From: Candidatus Binatia bacterium
GTDB lineage: Bacteria > Desulfobacterota > Binatia > Bin18
Direction: 5' to 3'
Assembly: GCA_022820725.1 (NCBI GenBank)
Contig: JAJEFA010000003.1
Span: 97,538 to 161,537, forward strand
Length of the DNA stretch: 64,000 bases
The notes beneath the pieces were generated by a model. That model was given only the letters and a program-made list of their open reading frames with translations. It did no database searches and had not been told where the DNA came from. Made by a program: the position numbers and the translations under genes. Below are positions 45,015 through 53,545 of this stretch, piece by piece (position 1 is the first letter of the stretch; every line of letters starts with the position of its first letter).

Positions 45015-46911
45015 GAATACGTTCACGGTTCAAGCGCTCAATAAAAGCTTGCACGGACAACGGTGCGACTTTTTCTCGCTTGCGCGCCCGTGGGGCCACG
45101 GTCCCGGCTTGTACCTCTTTATCTCCAATGACGATAGTGTACGGAATTTTCTGTATCTCCGCTTCTCGAATTTTATAGCCCAGCTTCTCGTTGCGCAGGT
45201 CCAGCTCGCAACGAATCCCGGCCTGCCTGAGCTGGGCGTCGACCTGCCGCGCATACACGTCCTGATTATCTGTAACCGTCACAATCTTCACCTGGACTGG
45301 GGCCAGCCAGAGCGGGAAATCCCCGCCACAGTGTTCGATGAGGATACCCATAAAGCGTTCGATGGAGCCGAGGACCGCGCGATGGATCATCACCGGCCGG
45401 GCTTCGTCCCCGTTAGGGGTGACATAGCTCAGGTCAAAGCGTTCGGGCAGCATAAAGTCGAGTTGAATCGTTGCGAGTTGCCATTCGCGACGTAAGGCGT
45501 CAAGGACGATGAAGTCAATTTTAGGCCCATAAAAAGCGCCATCTGCGGCATTGACCTCGTAGGTAATCTGATTCGCTTCGAGTGCTCCAGCCAGGGCCGC
45601 TTCCGCTCGCTCCCAGGTTGCATCGTCACCGAGTCGTTTTTCTGGTCGCGTCGCGAGATAGAAATGCACCTCCTCAAAGCCGAACGTCTGATACACTTCA
45701 TTAATCATGCGTAGAACGCCACTGACTTCACTTTCGACTTGTTCCGGAGTGCAAAATATATGGGCATCATCCTGAGAAAACGAACGTACCCGGGTCAAAC
45801 CAGCGAGAACGCCCGAGCGCTCGAAGCGGTGCAGACGAGCAAAGTCGGCATAGCGAAGCGGCAGGTCCCGATAGGAGTGTTTCTTTGCCGCATAGATATA
45901 GGTATGACCAGGACAGTTCATGGGCTTGACCCCAAAGTCACGCCCCTCCACCTCGGTAAAAAAGATATTTTCCTTGTAGTTCTCGTAGTGGCCGGAACGG
46001 TGCCAGAGATCAACATCAAAGATCTGTGGGGTCAGCACTTCCTGGTAGCCATAGCGCTGGTAGAGCCCTCGCATATAGGCAATCAGTTCATTATAGATCA
46101 AGGTCCCTTTAGGGTGAAAAAATGGACTCCCCGGCGCAACGGGATTGAAACTGAATAGATCAAGCTCTCTCCCCACCCGACGATGGTCACGCCGTTTGGC
46201 TTCCTCAAGCAAGGAAAGGTGTTGGCGGAGTTCTTTGGGCGTAGCAAAGGCCGTCCCGTAGATGCGTTGGAGCATCTCGTTTTTTTCGTCTCCCCGCCAA
46301 TACGCCCCAGCCACGCTGGTGAGTTTAAACGCCGGTATGCTGCCAGTTGACGGAACGTGTGGGCCACGACACAGGTCAACAAACTCACCCTGCCGGTAAA
46401 GCGAGACAACTTCATCCTCCGGGATGTCAGCGATAATTTCAGCTTTATAGGCTTCGCCCATCTGGGAGAAAAGGCGAACGGCGTCATTGCGCGGCACTTC
46501 TTCACGGCTGACCGGAAGGTTTTCTTCGACAATGGCCTGCATCTCCGCTTCGATGCGTTCCAAGTCCTCAGGGGTGAAGGGGCGATCATGCTTGAAGTCG
46601 TAGTAGAACCCACTTTCGATCACCGGGCCAATCGTAATTTGGACTTCGGGAAAGAGGTGTTTCACTGCTTGCGCCATAAGGTGGGCGGTCGAATGACGCA
46701 GGACTTCGAGCCCCTCAGGAGAGGAGGGGAGAACAGGCTCAGCCTCCTCAGTGACCAAGGGGGAAGATACATCGACGACTTTTCCATCCACACGGGCGGC
46801 AATGGCTTTTGAGAAGCGCCGGCCGATATCCTTTGTCGCACCGGCATTCGTCCCGTTGTCAGTGGGTCGCTCGTCGGAGCCGGAAGTGCTGTGTTGAGCA
46901 ATGTCGTTCAT
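44986..46911 (-). CDS. thrS: Threonyl-tRNA synthetase
   Basis: A class II synthetase of 641 residues. The N-terminal TGS domain is eroded (the usual LPDGS is missing; AAARVDG-like block IAARVDGKVVD remains). The editing domain is complete (HSTAHLMAQAVKHLF, YYDF, VDLCRGPHVPSTG), as are catalytic motifs (KPMNCPGH, RVRSFSQDDAHIF) and the C-terminal anticodon domain. The start is ambiguous: ATG 46911 fits homologue length but has no Shine-Dalgarno, whereas ATG 46938 and 46962 lie within or before a hairpin. The last residues (VNVSSIS) and the stop come from a palindromic repeat. It heads thrS-infC-rpmI-rplT. Confidence 0.95.
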   Translation of the reverse strand: MNDIAQHSTSGSDERPTDNGTNAGATKDIGRRFSKAIAARVDGKVVDVSSPLVTEEAEPVLPSSPEGLEVLRHSTAHLMAQAVKHLFPEVQITIGPVIESGFYYDFKHDRPFTPEDLERIEAEMQAIVEENLPVSREEVPRNDAVRLFSQMGEAYKAEIIADIPEDEVVSLYRQGEFVDLCRGPHVPSTGSIPAFKLTSVAGAYWRGDEKNEMLQRIYGTAFATPKELRQHLSLLEEAKRRDHRRVGRELDLFSFNPVAPGSPFFHPKGTLIYNELIAYMRGLYQRYGYQEVLTPQIFDVDLWHRSGHYENYKENIFFTEVEGRDFGVKPMNCPGHTYIYAAKKHSYRDLPLRYADFARLHRFERSGVLAGLTRVRSFSQDDAHIFCTPEQVESEVSGVLRMINEVYQTFGFEEVHFYLATRPEKRLGDDATWERAEAALAGALEANQITYEVNAADGAFYGPKIDFIVLDALRREWQLATIQLDFMLPERFDLSYVTPNGDEARPVMIHRAVLGSIERFMGILIEHCGGDFPLWLAPVQVKIVTVTDNQDVYARQVDAQLRQAGIRCELDLRNEKLGYKIREAEIQKIPYTIVIGDKEVQAGTVAPRARKREKVAPLSVQAFIERLNRERIQRVNVSSIS

Positions 46912-46921
46912 ATGAAAAAGA

Positions 46922-46953
46922 AAAGAGGCATCATCCATCTCCGATGCCTCTTT
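46922..46953 (-). terminator. Hairpin with U-tract ahead of thrS (terminator or attenuator)
   Basis: On the - strand 11-bp arms aaagaggcatc / gatgcctcttt enclose a 10-nt loop and are followed by TCTTTTT (46921-46915), ending only 4 nt before ATG 46911. It lies between tRNA-Val and thrS in the same direction, so it could end the tRNA transcript or attenuate thrS. No T-box motif is present. Confidence 0.65.
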
Positions 46954-47032
46954 CCCCCTCATTCACCTGTTCAGAGGGGATTGCTTTACTTCGTTGTCAT
47001 AAGATTCTGGGTTGTACGTAGAGTCTGGGGCA

Positions 47033-47104
47033 TAGGCACGGGCGGGATTGAACCGCCGACCCCTTCCGCGTCAAGGAAGTGCTCTCCCACTGAGCTACGT
47101 GCCT
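47033..47104 (-). tRNA. tRNA-Val (GAC)
   Basis: Full cloverleaf on the - strand: acceptor aggcacg / cgtgcct, D-arm gctcagtgggagagc, anticodon stem cttcc / ggaag with loop ttgacgc (anticodon GAC at 47072-47070), T-arm ggcgg-ttcaatc-ccgcc. CCA is not encoded. It lies between rplI and thrS. Confidence 0.95.
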
Positions 47105-47125
47105 GCAGGTCACTCCGCTGTTCAA

Positions 47126-47179
47126 AAAGAGTAAACATGTTTAGCATTTCACATCTATTGGAGAACACGTTTACTCTTT
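47126..47179. repeat. Palindromic 54-bp repeat family, copy 6
   Basis: Arms aaagagtaaacatgttt / gaacacgtttactcttt flank the loop agcatttcacatctattgga. One C-G pair of other copies is T-A here, and two positions become wobbles, so pairing is kept. It lies 49 nt after the rplI stop and 21 nt before tRNA-Val. Confidence 0.85.
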
Positions 47180-47228
47180 TCAGTCGCTTGGTGCGTACCA
47201 ACTTTCCTATGGTGTGTCAAGAAAATGG

Positions 47229-47681
47229 CTACGCGGCATCTTCCGGGTGGACCTGAATGGTGACACTCGCTTCAATGTCTCTACTGAGACGAATCGGTAC
47301 GGTATAGGTACCGAGCTGTTTAATGGGCTCGGCAAGGATAATTTTCCGGCGCTCTATGGTCACACCTTGTTCCTGAAGCGCCTTTTCAATATCGATGTTC
47401 GTCACAGAGCCAAAGAGCTTGTCCTCTTCTCCGGCACGAGCCGTGATGGACAGGGTGAGGCTGGACAGCCGGTCTCGGACGGCACCGGCGTTCTGCTGCG
47501 CCCGTTCTCTTTTCTTTGCGGCCAAACGTTTCTGGTGCTCTAAGACGCGAACGTTGCGTCGACTAGCCGTCAGCGCTAAGCCGCGTGGGAGCAAATAGTT
47601 CCGGGCGTATCCATCCTTGACTCTGACGATGTCACCAATTTCACCCAGGTTCTCGACATCTTCTTGTAAGATAATTTCCAT
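47229..47681 (-). CDS. rplI: 50S ribosomal protein L9
   Basis: A 150-residue two-domain protein: MEIILQEDVENLGEIGDIVR and VKDGYARNYLLPRGLALTAS form the N-domain, a long helix follows, and the C-domain ends near the stop. The start is set at ATG 47681 by homology; the frame continues 13 codons upstream. It is last in rpsF-ssb-rpsR-rplI. Confidence 0.96.
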   Translation of the reverse strand: MEIILQEDVENLGEIGDIVRVKDGYARNYLLPRGLALTASRRNVRVLEHQKRLAAKKRERAQQNAGAVRDRLSSLTLSITARAGEEDKLFGSVTNIDIEKALQEQGVTIERRKIILAEPIKQLGTYTVPIRLSRDIEASVTIQVHPEDAA

Positions 47682-47749
47682 ATGGGCTCTTACTCTACGG
47701 AAGCAACTATAAAAACGCAACTAAACGATAGGCATGAAGAACAACCCCT

Positions 47750-48025
47750 CTATACCTGTGCCGCCACATACGGGAGTAAGGCGATCGCACGTGCCTGTTT
47801 AATGGCCAGGGTCAGTTTCCGCTGGTGCCATACACAGGTCCCGGTGATACGACTTGGGATAATCTTGCCCCGCTCAGTAATAAAATCTTTGAGGACAGCG
47901 GTCTCTTTATAGTCAATGGAATCACGCTTATCGACACAGAAACGGCAGACTTTGCGCCGCATACGTCGCGGGTATCGGTCATCGCCGCCTCGTCGATGAA
48001 ATCCCCCCCTAGGTGGTCTTGCCAT
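47750..48025 (-). CDS. rpsR: 30S ribosomal protein S18
   Basis: A 91-residue protein with an Arg/Gly-rich N-terminal tail, the Cys pair KVCRFC, and the conserved core [20 protein letters not shown] and [20 protein letters not shown]. It binds 16S rRNA beside S6. It lies between ssb and rplI. Confidence 0.97.
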   Translation of the reverse strand: MARPPRGGFHRRGGDDRYPRRMRRKVCRFCVDKRDSIDYKETAVLKDFITERGKIIPSRITGTCVWHQRKLTLAIKQARAIALLPYVAAQV

Positions 48026-48075
48026 AGCTCTATCCTTCTACTCTTCTTTCGCTCGTGAGCAACCGTATGCAGTCG

Positions 48076-48399
48076 TTATTCCTCAAGAATGCGAATGGTT
48101 GTCGCGTGCACCTCATACGCTCTTTGCCTTGCATCGTCCACTTTGTGCCACCGATATGGCGCAAGCATTCCTTCTACTAAGACGGTTCGCCCAACTGTCA
48201 ACAGGGGACAGTACTCTTCTGCAAGACTCCGAAAGATGACAATGTCAACGAGTACATTCTCTTCTTGCGCGCGGCTTTTCGGCACATACAGGGAAAACGT
48301 TCCAATGGCTACGCCCTGTGGCGTACGCCGCAGCTCCGGGCTGCGCTCAATCTGTCCAGCAAAAATAACCTTATTATAGCCTTTCCGCACGCAAGCCAC
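48076..48399 (-). CDS. ssb: Single-stranded DNA-binding protein, short form
   Basis: A 107-residue single OB-fold: YNKVIFAGQIERSPELRRTP, GTFSLYVPKSRAQEE, VDIVIFRSLAEEYCPLLTVG and VLVEGMLAPYRWHK. The disordered tail and acidic DDDIPF-type tip that recruit partner proteins are absent. GTG 48399 overlaps nothing but begins directly after the rpsF stop. Another full-length SSB may exist elsewhere in the genome (inference). Confidence 0.88.
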   Translation of the reverse strand: MACVRKGYNKVIFAGQIERSPELRRTPQGVAIGTFSLYVPKSRAQEENVLVDIVIFRSLAEEYCPLLTVGRTVLVEGMLAPYRWHKVDDARQRAYEVHATTIRILEE

Positions 48400-48933
48400 T
48401 CACTCCTCGTTCGCCTCTCCCTCCGAATCAGGCTGCGCCTCAGCCGTCTCAGTGCTTTCCGACTCGGCTGGGGCTTCTGCTGGAGCTGCCGCCGCCACTT
48501 CAGACTGCGCCGATTCTGCATTTTCCACGGGAGCACTCGGGGCAGGATGGGCCTCTGCTGGCATGGGTTCTGGACTCGCCTCCGGTGGATGAACCGGAGA
48601 GCGATCAGTGACACCACCCGGAGGAATGGGAGACTGACCGTCCGAGGGAGCGGAGCGCGCGACGGATAAAAAGCGCATAGTGTCTTCACTCAGCCGTAAG
48701 CCACGCTCAAAATCCTTGACCGCTTGAGGAGGAGACTCATACTCTAAACGTACATAGTAGCCGCGTCGCTGCTTCTGAATATCGTAGGCTAAATTTCGCA
48801 TCCCCCACTCTTCAACCTGCAACAGACCGGCCTGACTCTGCTCCAGAGTCTTTTGCATCCCTTCAATCACATTCTTCACCCGTGCCTCAGATAGTTCCGG
48901 GTGAAGAATGCATACTGTCTCATAAATCGGCAT
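48400..48933 (-). CDS. rpsF: 30S ribosomal protein S6 with long acidic tail
   Basis: A 177-residue protein: the first ~97 residues are canonical S6 (MPIYETVCILHPELSEARVK, WGMRNLAYDIQKQRRGYYVR, KDFERGLRLSEDTMRFLSV). About 80 further residues are Pro/Ala/Glu-rich and acidic, ending EGEANEE. In E. coli the S6 tail is short and glutamylated; here it is much longer. Its ATG has aggagt upstream. Confidence 0.95.
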   Translation of the reverse strand: MPIYETVCILHPELSEARVKNVIEGMQKTLEQSQAGLLQVEEWGMRNLAYDIQKQRRGYYVRLEYESPPQAVKDFERGLRLSEDTMRFLSVARSAPSDGQSPIPPGGVTDRSPVHPPEASPEPMPAEAHPAPSAPVENAESAQSEVAAAAPAEAPAESESTETAEAQPDSEGEANEE

Positions 48934-49001
48934 GAACTCCTCCGATGGGCTTCTCTCACTCTTCGTTCGCCTCTCGTGCTAAGCGGGTGGGGCGATATTT
49001 C

Positions 49002-49604
49002 TCAGTGCTCCTCCTGCGCGGGGTGTACGAGCGTCGCAGAATCCACGCCGTTCCACAACGCCATAGCATGCTCAAGCCCGTCCGTGAGAATACACTCGAC
49101 CACGCTCGCCGCGCGCTGTGCCGCCGGGAGGATAAAGGCTTCTTCCTCCTGAGTAAAGGGCTGAAGCACAAAGTTGGCAGTATCAAGCCCTGCAGCAGGA
49201 CGGCCAATTCCAACCTTTACACGGATAAAGTCCGGGCTGTCCAGAGCGGTCATAATCGAGGCTACGCCGCGGTGTCCACCTGAACCACCAGTCCGTTTAA
49301 TACGCAGGCGGCCGAGCGGAATGTCTACATCATCATGCACAACAATACAATCCGGTGGCTGCAATTGATACTGCTCACACACGCACACAACCGCTTGCCC
49401 ACTGTGATTCATAAAGGTCTGCGGCTGAACAATGCCTATCTTTTTTCCGTTCCAGCACACCCAAGCCACTCGGGAGGAGCATACCAACCGAGACAGACGG
49501 GTTCCCCATCGTTCCGCTAAGATATCAATGACCCAAAAGCCGATATTGTGACGGGTTCTTTCGTAGTCCCGACCGGGGTTTCCGAGCCCAATGATCGCAG
49601 ACAT
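49002..49604 (-). CDS. pth: Peptidyl-tRNA hydrolase
   Basis: A 200-residue enzyme that recycles peptidyl-tRNA. Catalytic His in YERTRHNIGF, Asn in QTFMNHSGQAV and Asp in VVHDDVDIPLGRLRIK are present, as is GGSGGHRGVASIM. It lies between rplY and rpsF, a classical order. Confidence 0.96.
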   Translation of the reverse strand: MSAIIGLGNPGRDYERTRHNIGFWVIDILAERWGTRLSRLVCSSRVAWVCWNGKKIGIVQPQTFMNHSGQAVVCVCEQYQLQPPDCIVVHDDVDIPLGRLRIKRTGGSGGHRGVASIMTALDSPDFIRVKVGIGRPAAGLDTANFVLQPFTQEEEAFILPAAQRAASVVECILTDGLEHAMALWNGVDSATLVHPAQEEH

Positions 49605-49656
49605 CAGCCTATACGAGGAGTGCTACATTCATCGTATCTGCGGCAACAGACCCGCA

Positions 49657-50322
49657 TCACTCAGTCGGAGTCTCCTCGCTCGGGGTTTCTCCAGCTTCCG
49701 ATGTATCTCCGTCCTCGGCCAGAGCCTCGTCTACTCCTTCTTCTTCCGTCGTCTCTTCTACTACAGTTGGAGCCGCGACAGAGGCAAGCATGAGCTGAGC
49801 GTCCTCAAGAACTGAGACGCCGGACGGTAATGTCAAATCCTCAACCCGGACAGCGTCGTTGATCTCAAGCGGCGTCACATCGACCTCAATACTCTCAGGG
49901 ATGTCAAGCGGGAGGCATTCCACCATGATTTCGCGTCGGAAGTAGTGTAAGACCCCGCCAGCAGTCACGCCCTCCGCTTTGCCAACAAGGTGGACGGGCA
50001 CACCGACCTGAATCGGCACCTTGACATCAATCTCATAGAAGTCGATGTGCAGCGGGGCCAACGTCACAGGGTGATGCTGAATATCCTTGAGGAGTGCAAT
50101 TCTGCCATTGAGGTCTGTTGTCTGTGAAAGAAATTCAATCAGATGGGAGCCCTCTAAGCCTTCGACTTTATACTGAAATTCTCGTGTATCGACACAGACG
50201 GAAACACTATTTGTTCCTGGGCCATAAAAGACGCCGGGCACTCTCCCACTCCGTCGGAGCCGGCCCATTTCTCCTTTGCCTCTTTCTTGTCGCTGTTCAA
50301 CACTCAGTTTGATGGTTTCCAT
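49657..50322 (-). CDS. rplY: 50S ribosomal protein L25/Ctc, long form
   Basis: A 221-residue two-domain protein. The N-terminal 5S-rRNA-binding domain (RGKGEMGRLRRSGRVPGVFY, HPVTLAPLHIDFYEI) and the C-terminal TL5-like domain (GVLHYFRREIMVECLPLDIP) are followed by an acidic tail with Glu/Thr/Asp. ATG 50322 is 24 nt after prs, so they are co-transcribed. Confidence 0.95.
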   Translation of the reverse strand: METIKLSVEQRQERGKGEMGRLRRSGRVPGVFYGPGTNSVSVCVDTREFQYKVEGLEGSHLIEFLSQTTDLNGRIALLKDIQHHPVTLAPLHIDFYEIDVKVPIQVGVPVHLVGKAEGVTAGGVLHYFRREIMVECLPLDIPESIEVDVTPLEINDAVRVEDLTLPSGVSVLEDAQLMLASVAAPTVVEETTEEEGVDEALAEDGDTSEAGETPSEETPTE

Positions 50323-50346
50323 TGTTTCCCTTCTCTATCCGACGAC

Positions 50347-51312
50347 TTATACGAATAATGAGCTAATGGATTCTTCATTGTGAATCCGGCGAATGGACTC
50401 TCCGATCAAGGTGGCAAGGGACAGGACTCGGACTTTTCCGGTCTCCTGCGCCTCTGGTGTAATGGGGATGGAATTCGTGACAACCAACTCTTCGAGCGTC
50501 GAAGCCCGCACCCGCTCTATAGCCGGGCCAGATAGCACGGCATGCGTGCAGCAGGCAATCACCGCTTGCGCCCCAGCATCTTGAAGCCCTTTTGCCGCGG
50601 TAGTCAACGTTCCGGCTGTGTCCACCATATCGTCAACCAGAATAGCGATACGGCCGTTGACTTCACCGATCACATTCATCTCAATCACATCACGATTCGC
50701 CTTGCCCGCAATCTCGCTTTCGTTCTCCTGCGCACGGCGCTTATCAATAATGGCGAGGGAGGCCCCCAGACGCTTCGCAAACGCACGTGCGCGCTCCACC
50801 CCCCCGGCATCCGGGGATACGACACAGACCGGTTCGCTGCCAATGCGGGAGCGCAGATACGGCAACAGCACCGGAGCGGAAAAAAGATTATCCACCGGAA
50901 TATTGAAAAATCCCTGGATTTGTCCAGCGTGGAGCTCTGCCGTGAGCACCCGTGAGGCTCCCGCCGCAGTCAACAGGTCAGCGACCAGTTTGGCACTAAT
51001 AGGAACTCGGGGCGCGACCTTTCGGTCCTGGCGAGCATAGCCGTAGTACGGAATCACTGCCGTGATACGGTTGGCGGACGCCCGCTTAAAGGCGTCAATC
51101 ATCAGCAGGAGTTCCATCAGATTATCGTTGCCTGGCGTGCAGATTGACTGGACAACAAAGATATCCCCGCCACGCACATTCTCGGTGATCTCAACCGCAA
51201 TCTCGCCATCGCTGAACGTGCGGATATCGGCCGCACCGAGCGAGGTTCCCAGATAGGCGCATATTTCTTGCGCAAGCGGACGATTTGAATTTCCGGAAAA
51301 TATTTTTAGCAC
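50347..51312 (-). CDS. prs: Ribose-phosphate pyrophosphokinase
   Basis: A 321-residue enzyme making PRPP from ribose 5-phosphate and ATP. Conserved blocks: [52 protein letters not shown], and the PRPP loop [20 protein letters not shown]. The start is GTG 51312; the frame reads on through the tRNA-Gln gene, which is not coding. No strong Shine-Dalgarno is present. Confidence 0.96.
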   Translation of the reverse strand: MLKIFSGNSNRPLAQEICAYLGTSLGAADIRTFSDGEIAVEITENVRGGDIFVVQSICTPGNDNLMELLLMIDAFKRASANRITAVIPYYGYARQDRKVAPRVPISAKLVADLLTAAGASRVLTAELHAGQIQGFFNIPVDNLFSAPVLLPYLRSRIGSEPVCVVSPDAGGVERARAFAKRLGASLAIIDKRRAQENESEIAGKANRDVIEMNVIGEVNGRIAILVDDMVDTAGTLTTAAKGLQDAGAQAVIACCTHAVLSGPAIERVRASTLEELVVTNSIPITPEAQETGKVRVLSLATLIGESIRRIHNEESISSLFV

Positions 51313-51381
51313 GGCGGAGTGTCTCACACGGATGGGGGTATGAACGGCGTCATTTTCTGCTCTTGCCTGGGGGAGAGGAAG

Positions 51382-51455
51382 CTGGGGAGGCAGGATTCGA
51401 ACCTGCGAATGCCGGGACCAAAACCCGGTGCCTTGCCTGACTTGGCGACTCCCCA
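51382..51455 (-). tRNA. tRNA-Gln (TTG)
   Basis: Cloverleaf on the - strand: acceptor tggggag / ctcccca, anticodon stem ccggg / cccgg with loop ttttggt (anticodon TTG at 51421-51419), T-arm gcagg-ttcgaat-cctgc. It lies 69 nt upstream of prs, the order found in many Proteobacteria. Confidence 0.95.
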
Positions 51456-51672
51456 CCAGGATAGCAGTAATAGTCGTATGGCTCTCGGCCGCTCAGTTTC
51501 TCTTTATCTTCTCGAACGTCGATATTCCACCACTATGACTGCTGACCGTATTGGACGAGTTTCCGAATGATCCGATTGTTTAATGAAATCAAAGGACTAT
51601 AGAATCTAACAAGTTTTCTTGAGACCACAGCCACTAGCATCTTTCGCGAAAAAAGTCTACCTACTCCCGCGG

Positions 51673-52566
51673 TTATAGATCAACCCTTGCCTGATCGGAA
51701 GCATCCTCCAGCAGCGTCACGACAAACACGTTTTCCGAGCCAGCCAAGGCTGTCGCAGCGCGCATGGCGGCCTTCTGCGTCTTGAAGATGCCAAAGACGG
51801 CGGAGCCACTCCCAGACATCAGGGCCACTTCCGCACCAAGGGCAGAGAGTTGCTTTTTTCTATCCGCAATCAGGGGGCACTCCGGCAGGACCGCCTGTTC
51901 AAGGTCATTAACGAAGAGGGCAGCACTTGGCCATTGCTGCGTGTCAAGTGGTGGAATCCGGTCGATTGCATGGGGCCTCGGCTCTGGCAAGTCCGGCAGA
52001 AGCGCATCAAAACGTTGATACGCCCACGGAGTCGAAATAGGAAAGCCCGGAACCATAATGACGAGCCAGCGTTGCGGAAGAGGTGGAAGGGGCGTTAAGA
52101 CTTCCCCAATCCCCCCCACACGAGCCATCTGACACGGGATAAAAAAAGGAATATCTGCACCAAGCTGGGCGGCAAGCCGGCACAAATGGGCAGTGTTCAG
52201 TCCGAGTGAGAATGCTTGGTTCAGCGCCTTCAGCACAGCCGCGGCATCGCTGCTCCCGCCGCCGAGCCCTGCGCCAGCTGGGATGTTTTTGTGCAAGGTC
52301 ATAGTGATGTGTGCACCGATACCAGCTTCCTGGCAGAGTAAGGCCGCTGCTCGATAGGCGAGATTTGATTGGTCGGTGGGAATGGTTGGGTCGTTACACC
52401 GCACACGGATGTGCGGCTTCGTCCCTGCCGTCCTCTCCGCCGTGATTTCAATTTCGTCATACAGGCTGACGGGAGCCATCAGCGAGTCGAGCAAGTGGTA
52501 ACCGTCGGACCGGTGGCCAATAATGCGTAAGAAAAGATTCACCTTTGCGGGAGCAAGGACACGCAT
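51673..52566 (-). CDS. ispE: 4-diphosphocytidyl-2-C-methyl-D-erythritol kinase
   Basis: A 297-residue GHMP kinase of the non-mevalonate isoprenoid pathway: APAKVNLFLRIIGHRSDGYH, the ATP loop PAGAGLGGGSSDAAAVL and MSGSGSAVFGIF. ATG 52566 is the start; the frame is open far upstream but only as antisense of suhB. Divergent from suhB. It is first in the ispE-tRNA-Gln-prs-rplY-pth series. Confidence 0.95.
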   Translation of the reverse strand: MRVLAPAKVNLFLRIIGHRSDGYHLLDSLMAPVSLYDEIEITAERTAGTKPHIRVRCNDPTIPTDQSNLAYRAAALLCQEAGIGAHITMTLHKNIPAGAGLGGGSSDAAAVLKALNQAFSLGLNTAHLCRLAAQLGADIPFFIPCQMARVGGIGEVLTPLPPLPQRWLVIMVPGFPISTPWAYQRFDALLPDLPEPRPHAIDRIPPLDTQQWPSAALFVNDLEQAVLPECPLIADRKKQLSALGAEVALMSGSGSAVFGIFKTQKAAMRAATALAGSENVFVVTLLEDASDQARVDL

Positions 52567-52644
52567 GGTTTTCCTTTGCCCGGTTTGCTCGCGTACCTTG
52601 CAGACCGGAGTTGCACTTGCCACAATACCAATGTGTACGACTTG

Positions 52645-53436
52645 ATGACAGCCGCCCTGGAGGTGGCGCAGGCTATTGCGCAGCGGGCTGGAGAGTTGCT
52701 CCAGGAAAACCGATTTAAGACAAAGCAGGTCAGTGTAAAAACTGATATGGTCGATCTCGTCACCAATGTGGACCGAGCGGCCGATCGTCTGATTACTGAG
52801 CAGCTCCGCACCCACTTTCCCACCCACACCATTATCGCCGAGGAGTCTGCTCAATCTGGTCCTCAAAGCCCATATTGCTGGTATATTGACCCCTTGGATG
52901 GCACAACAAACTTCGCGCATACCTACCCGCACTTTGCTGTCTCTCTGGCTCTCACCCACGAATCCACAGCTATCGTCGGTGTTGTGCATGACCCCGTTCG
53001 GAACGAGACATTCAGCGCGCGGCGAGGAGGGGGGGCGCAGCTCAATGGAGACCCCATTCGTGTCTCCACAGCCTCTCAGCTCGATCAGAGTCTGCTGCTC
53101 ACCGGATTCCCCTATGACCGCCGCAAATACAGCGCTTTTTATGTGCAGTACTATGAAGCCTTTATGCTGCGCACGCAGGGAGTAAGACGGAGCGGGTCGG
53201 CCGCGCTGGACCTGTGCTATGTGGCCTGTGGCCGAGCCGACGCCTTTTGGGAATGGCGTCTCTATCCGTGGGATATTGCCGCAGGCACGTTGATTGTCGA
53301 AGAGGCGGGGGGACGGATCAGCGATTTCTCCGGCCATACGCTCGATCTGCATGGAGAACAAACCCTGGCCTCAAATGGCCACCTGCATGGGGCGATGCTG
53401 GACGTTCTGAAGCAACTCCCGAGCAGCCCGTCTTAA
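52645..53436 (+). CDS. suhB: Inositol monophosphatase family protein
   Basis: A 263-residue Mg-dependent phosphatase with motif 1 (TIIAEESAQSG ... YIDPLDGTTNFAHTYPHFAV) and motif 2 (WEWRLYPWDIAAGTLIVEEA). SuhB-type members also assist rRNA transcription. The start is uncertain: ATG 52645 is used, GTG 52633 is equally possible, and no clear Shine-Dalgarno stands before either. Divergent from ispE. Confidence 0.92.
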   Translation: MTAALEVAQAIAQRAGELLQENRFKTKQVSVKTDMVDLVTNVDRAADRLITEQLRTHFPTHTIIAEESAQSGPQSPYCWYIDPLDGTTNFAHTYPHFAVSLALTHESTAIVGVVHDPVRNETFSARRGGGAQLNGDPIRVSTASQLDQSLLLTGFPYDRRKYSAFYVQYYEAFMLRTQGVRRSGSAALDLCYVACGRADAFWEWRLYPWDIAAGTLIVEEAGGRISDFSGHTLDLHGEQTLASNGHLHGAMLDVLKQLPSSPS

Positions 53437-53545
53437 AGTCGTTCTGTTCTGAGGGCAGAAGCCGGCACAACTCAGGCTTGGGGTTGTACTCAATGAACAG
53501 TCGAGTTATCGATAGGGAAACCTCGGTGTGGTAAGTGATGTGGTG

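Noticed and set aside
46912..47032. T-box riboswitch before thrS
   Set aside because: No specifier stem-loop or TGGNACC antiterminator motif; only a hairpin with a U tract is seen. The pheS and argS leaders likewise lack one.
51313..51456. Longer prs frame running upstream
   Set aside because: It passes through the tRNA-Gln gene; the PRPP synthetase N-terminus begins at GTG 51312.
52567..53361. N-terminal extension of the ispE frame by 265 codons
   Set aside because: It is antisense to the well-supported suhB gene and shows no homology; the IspE N-terminus MRVLAPAKVNLF fixes the start at 52566.
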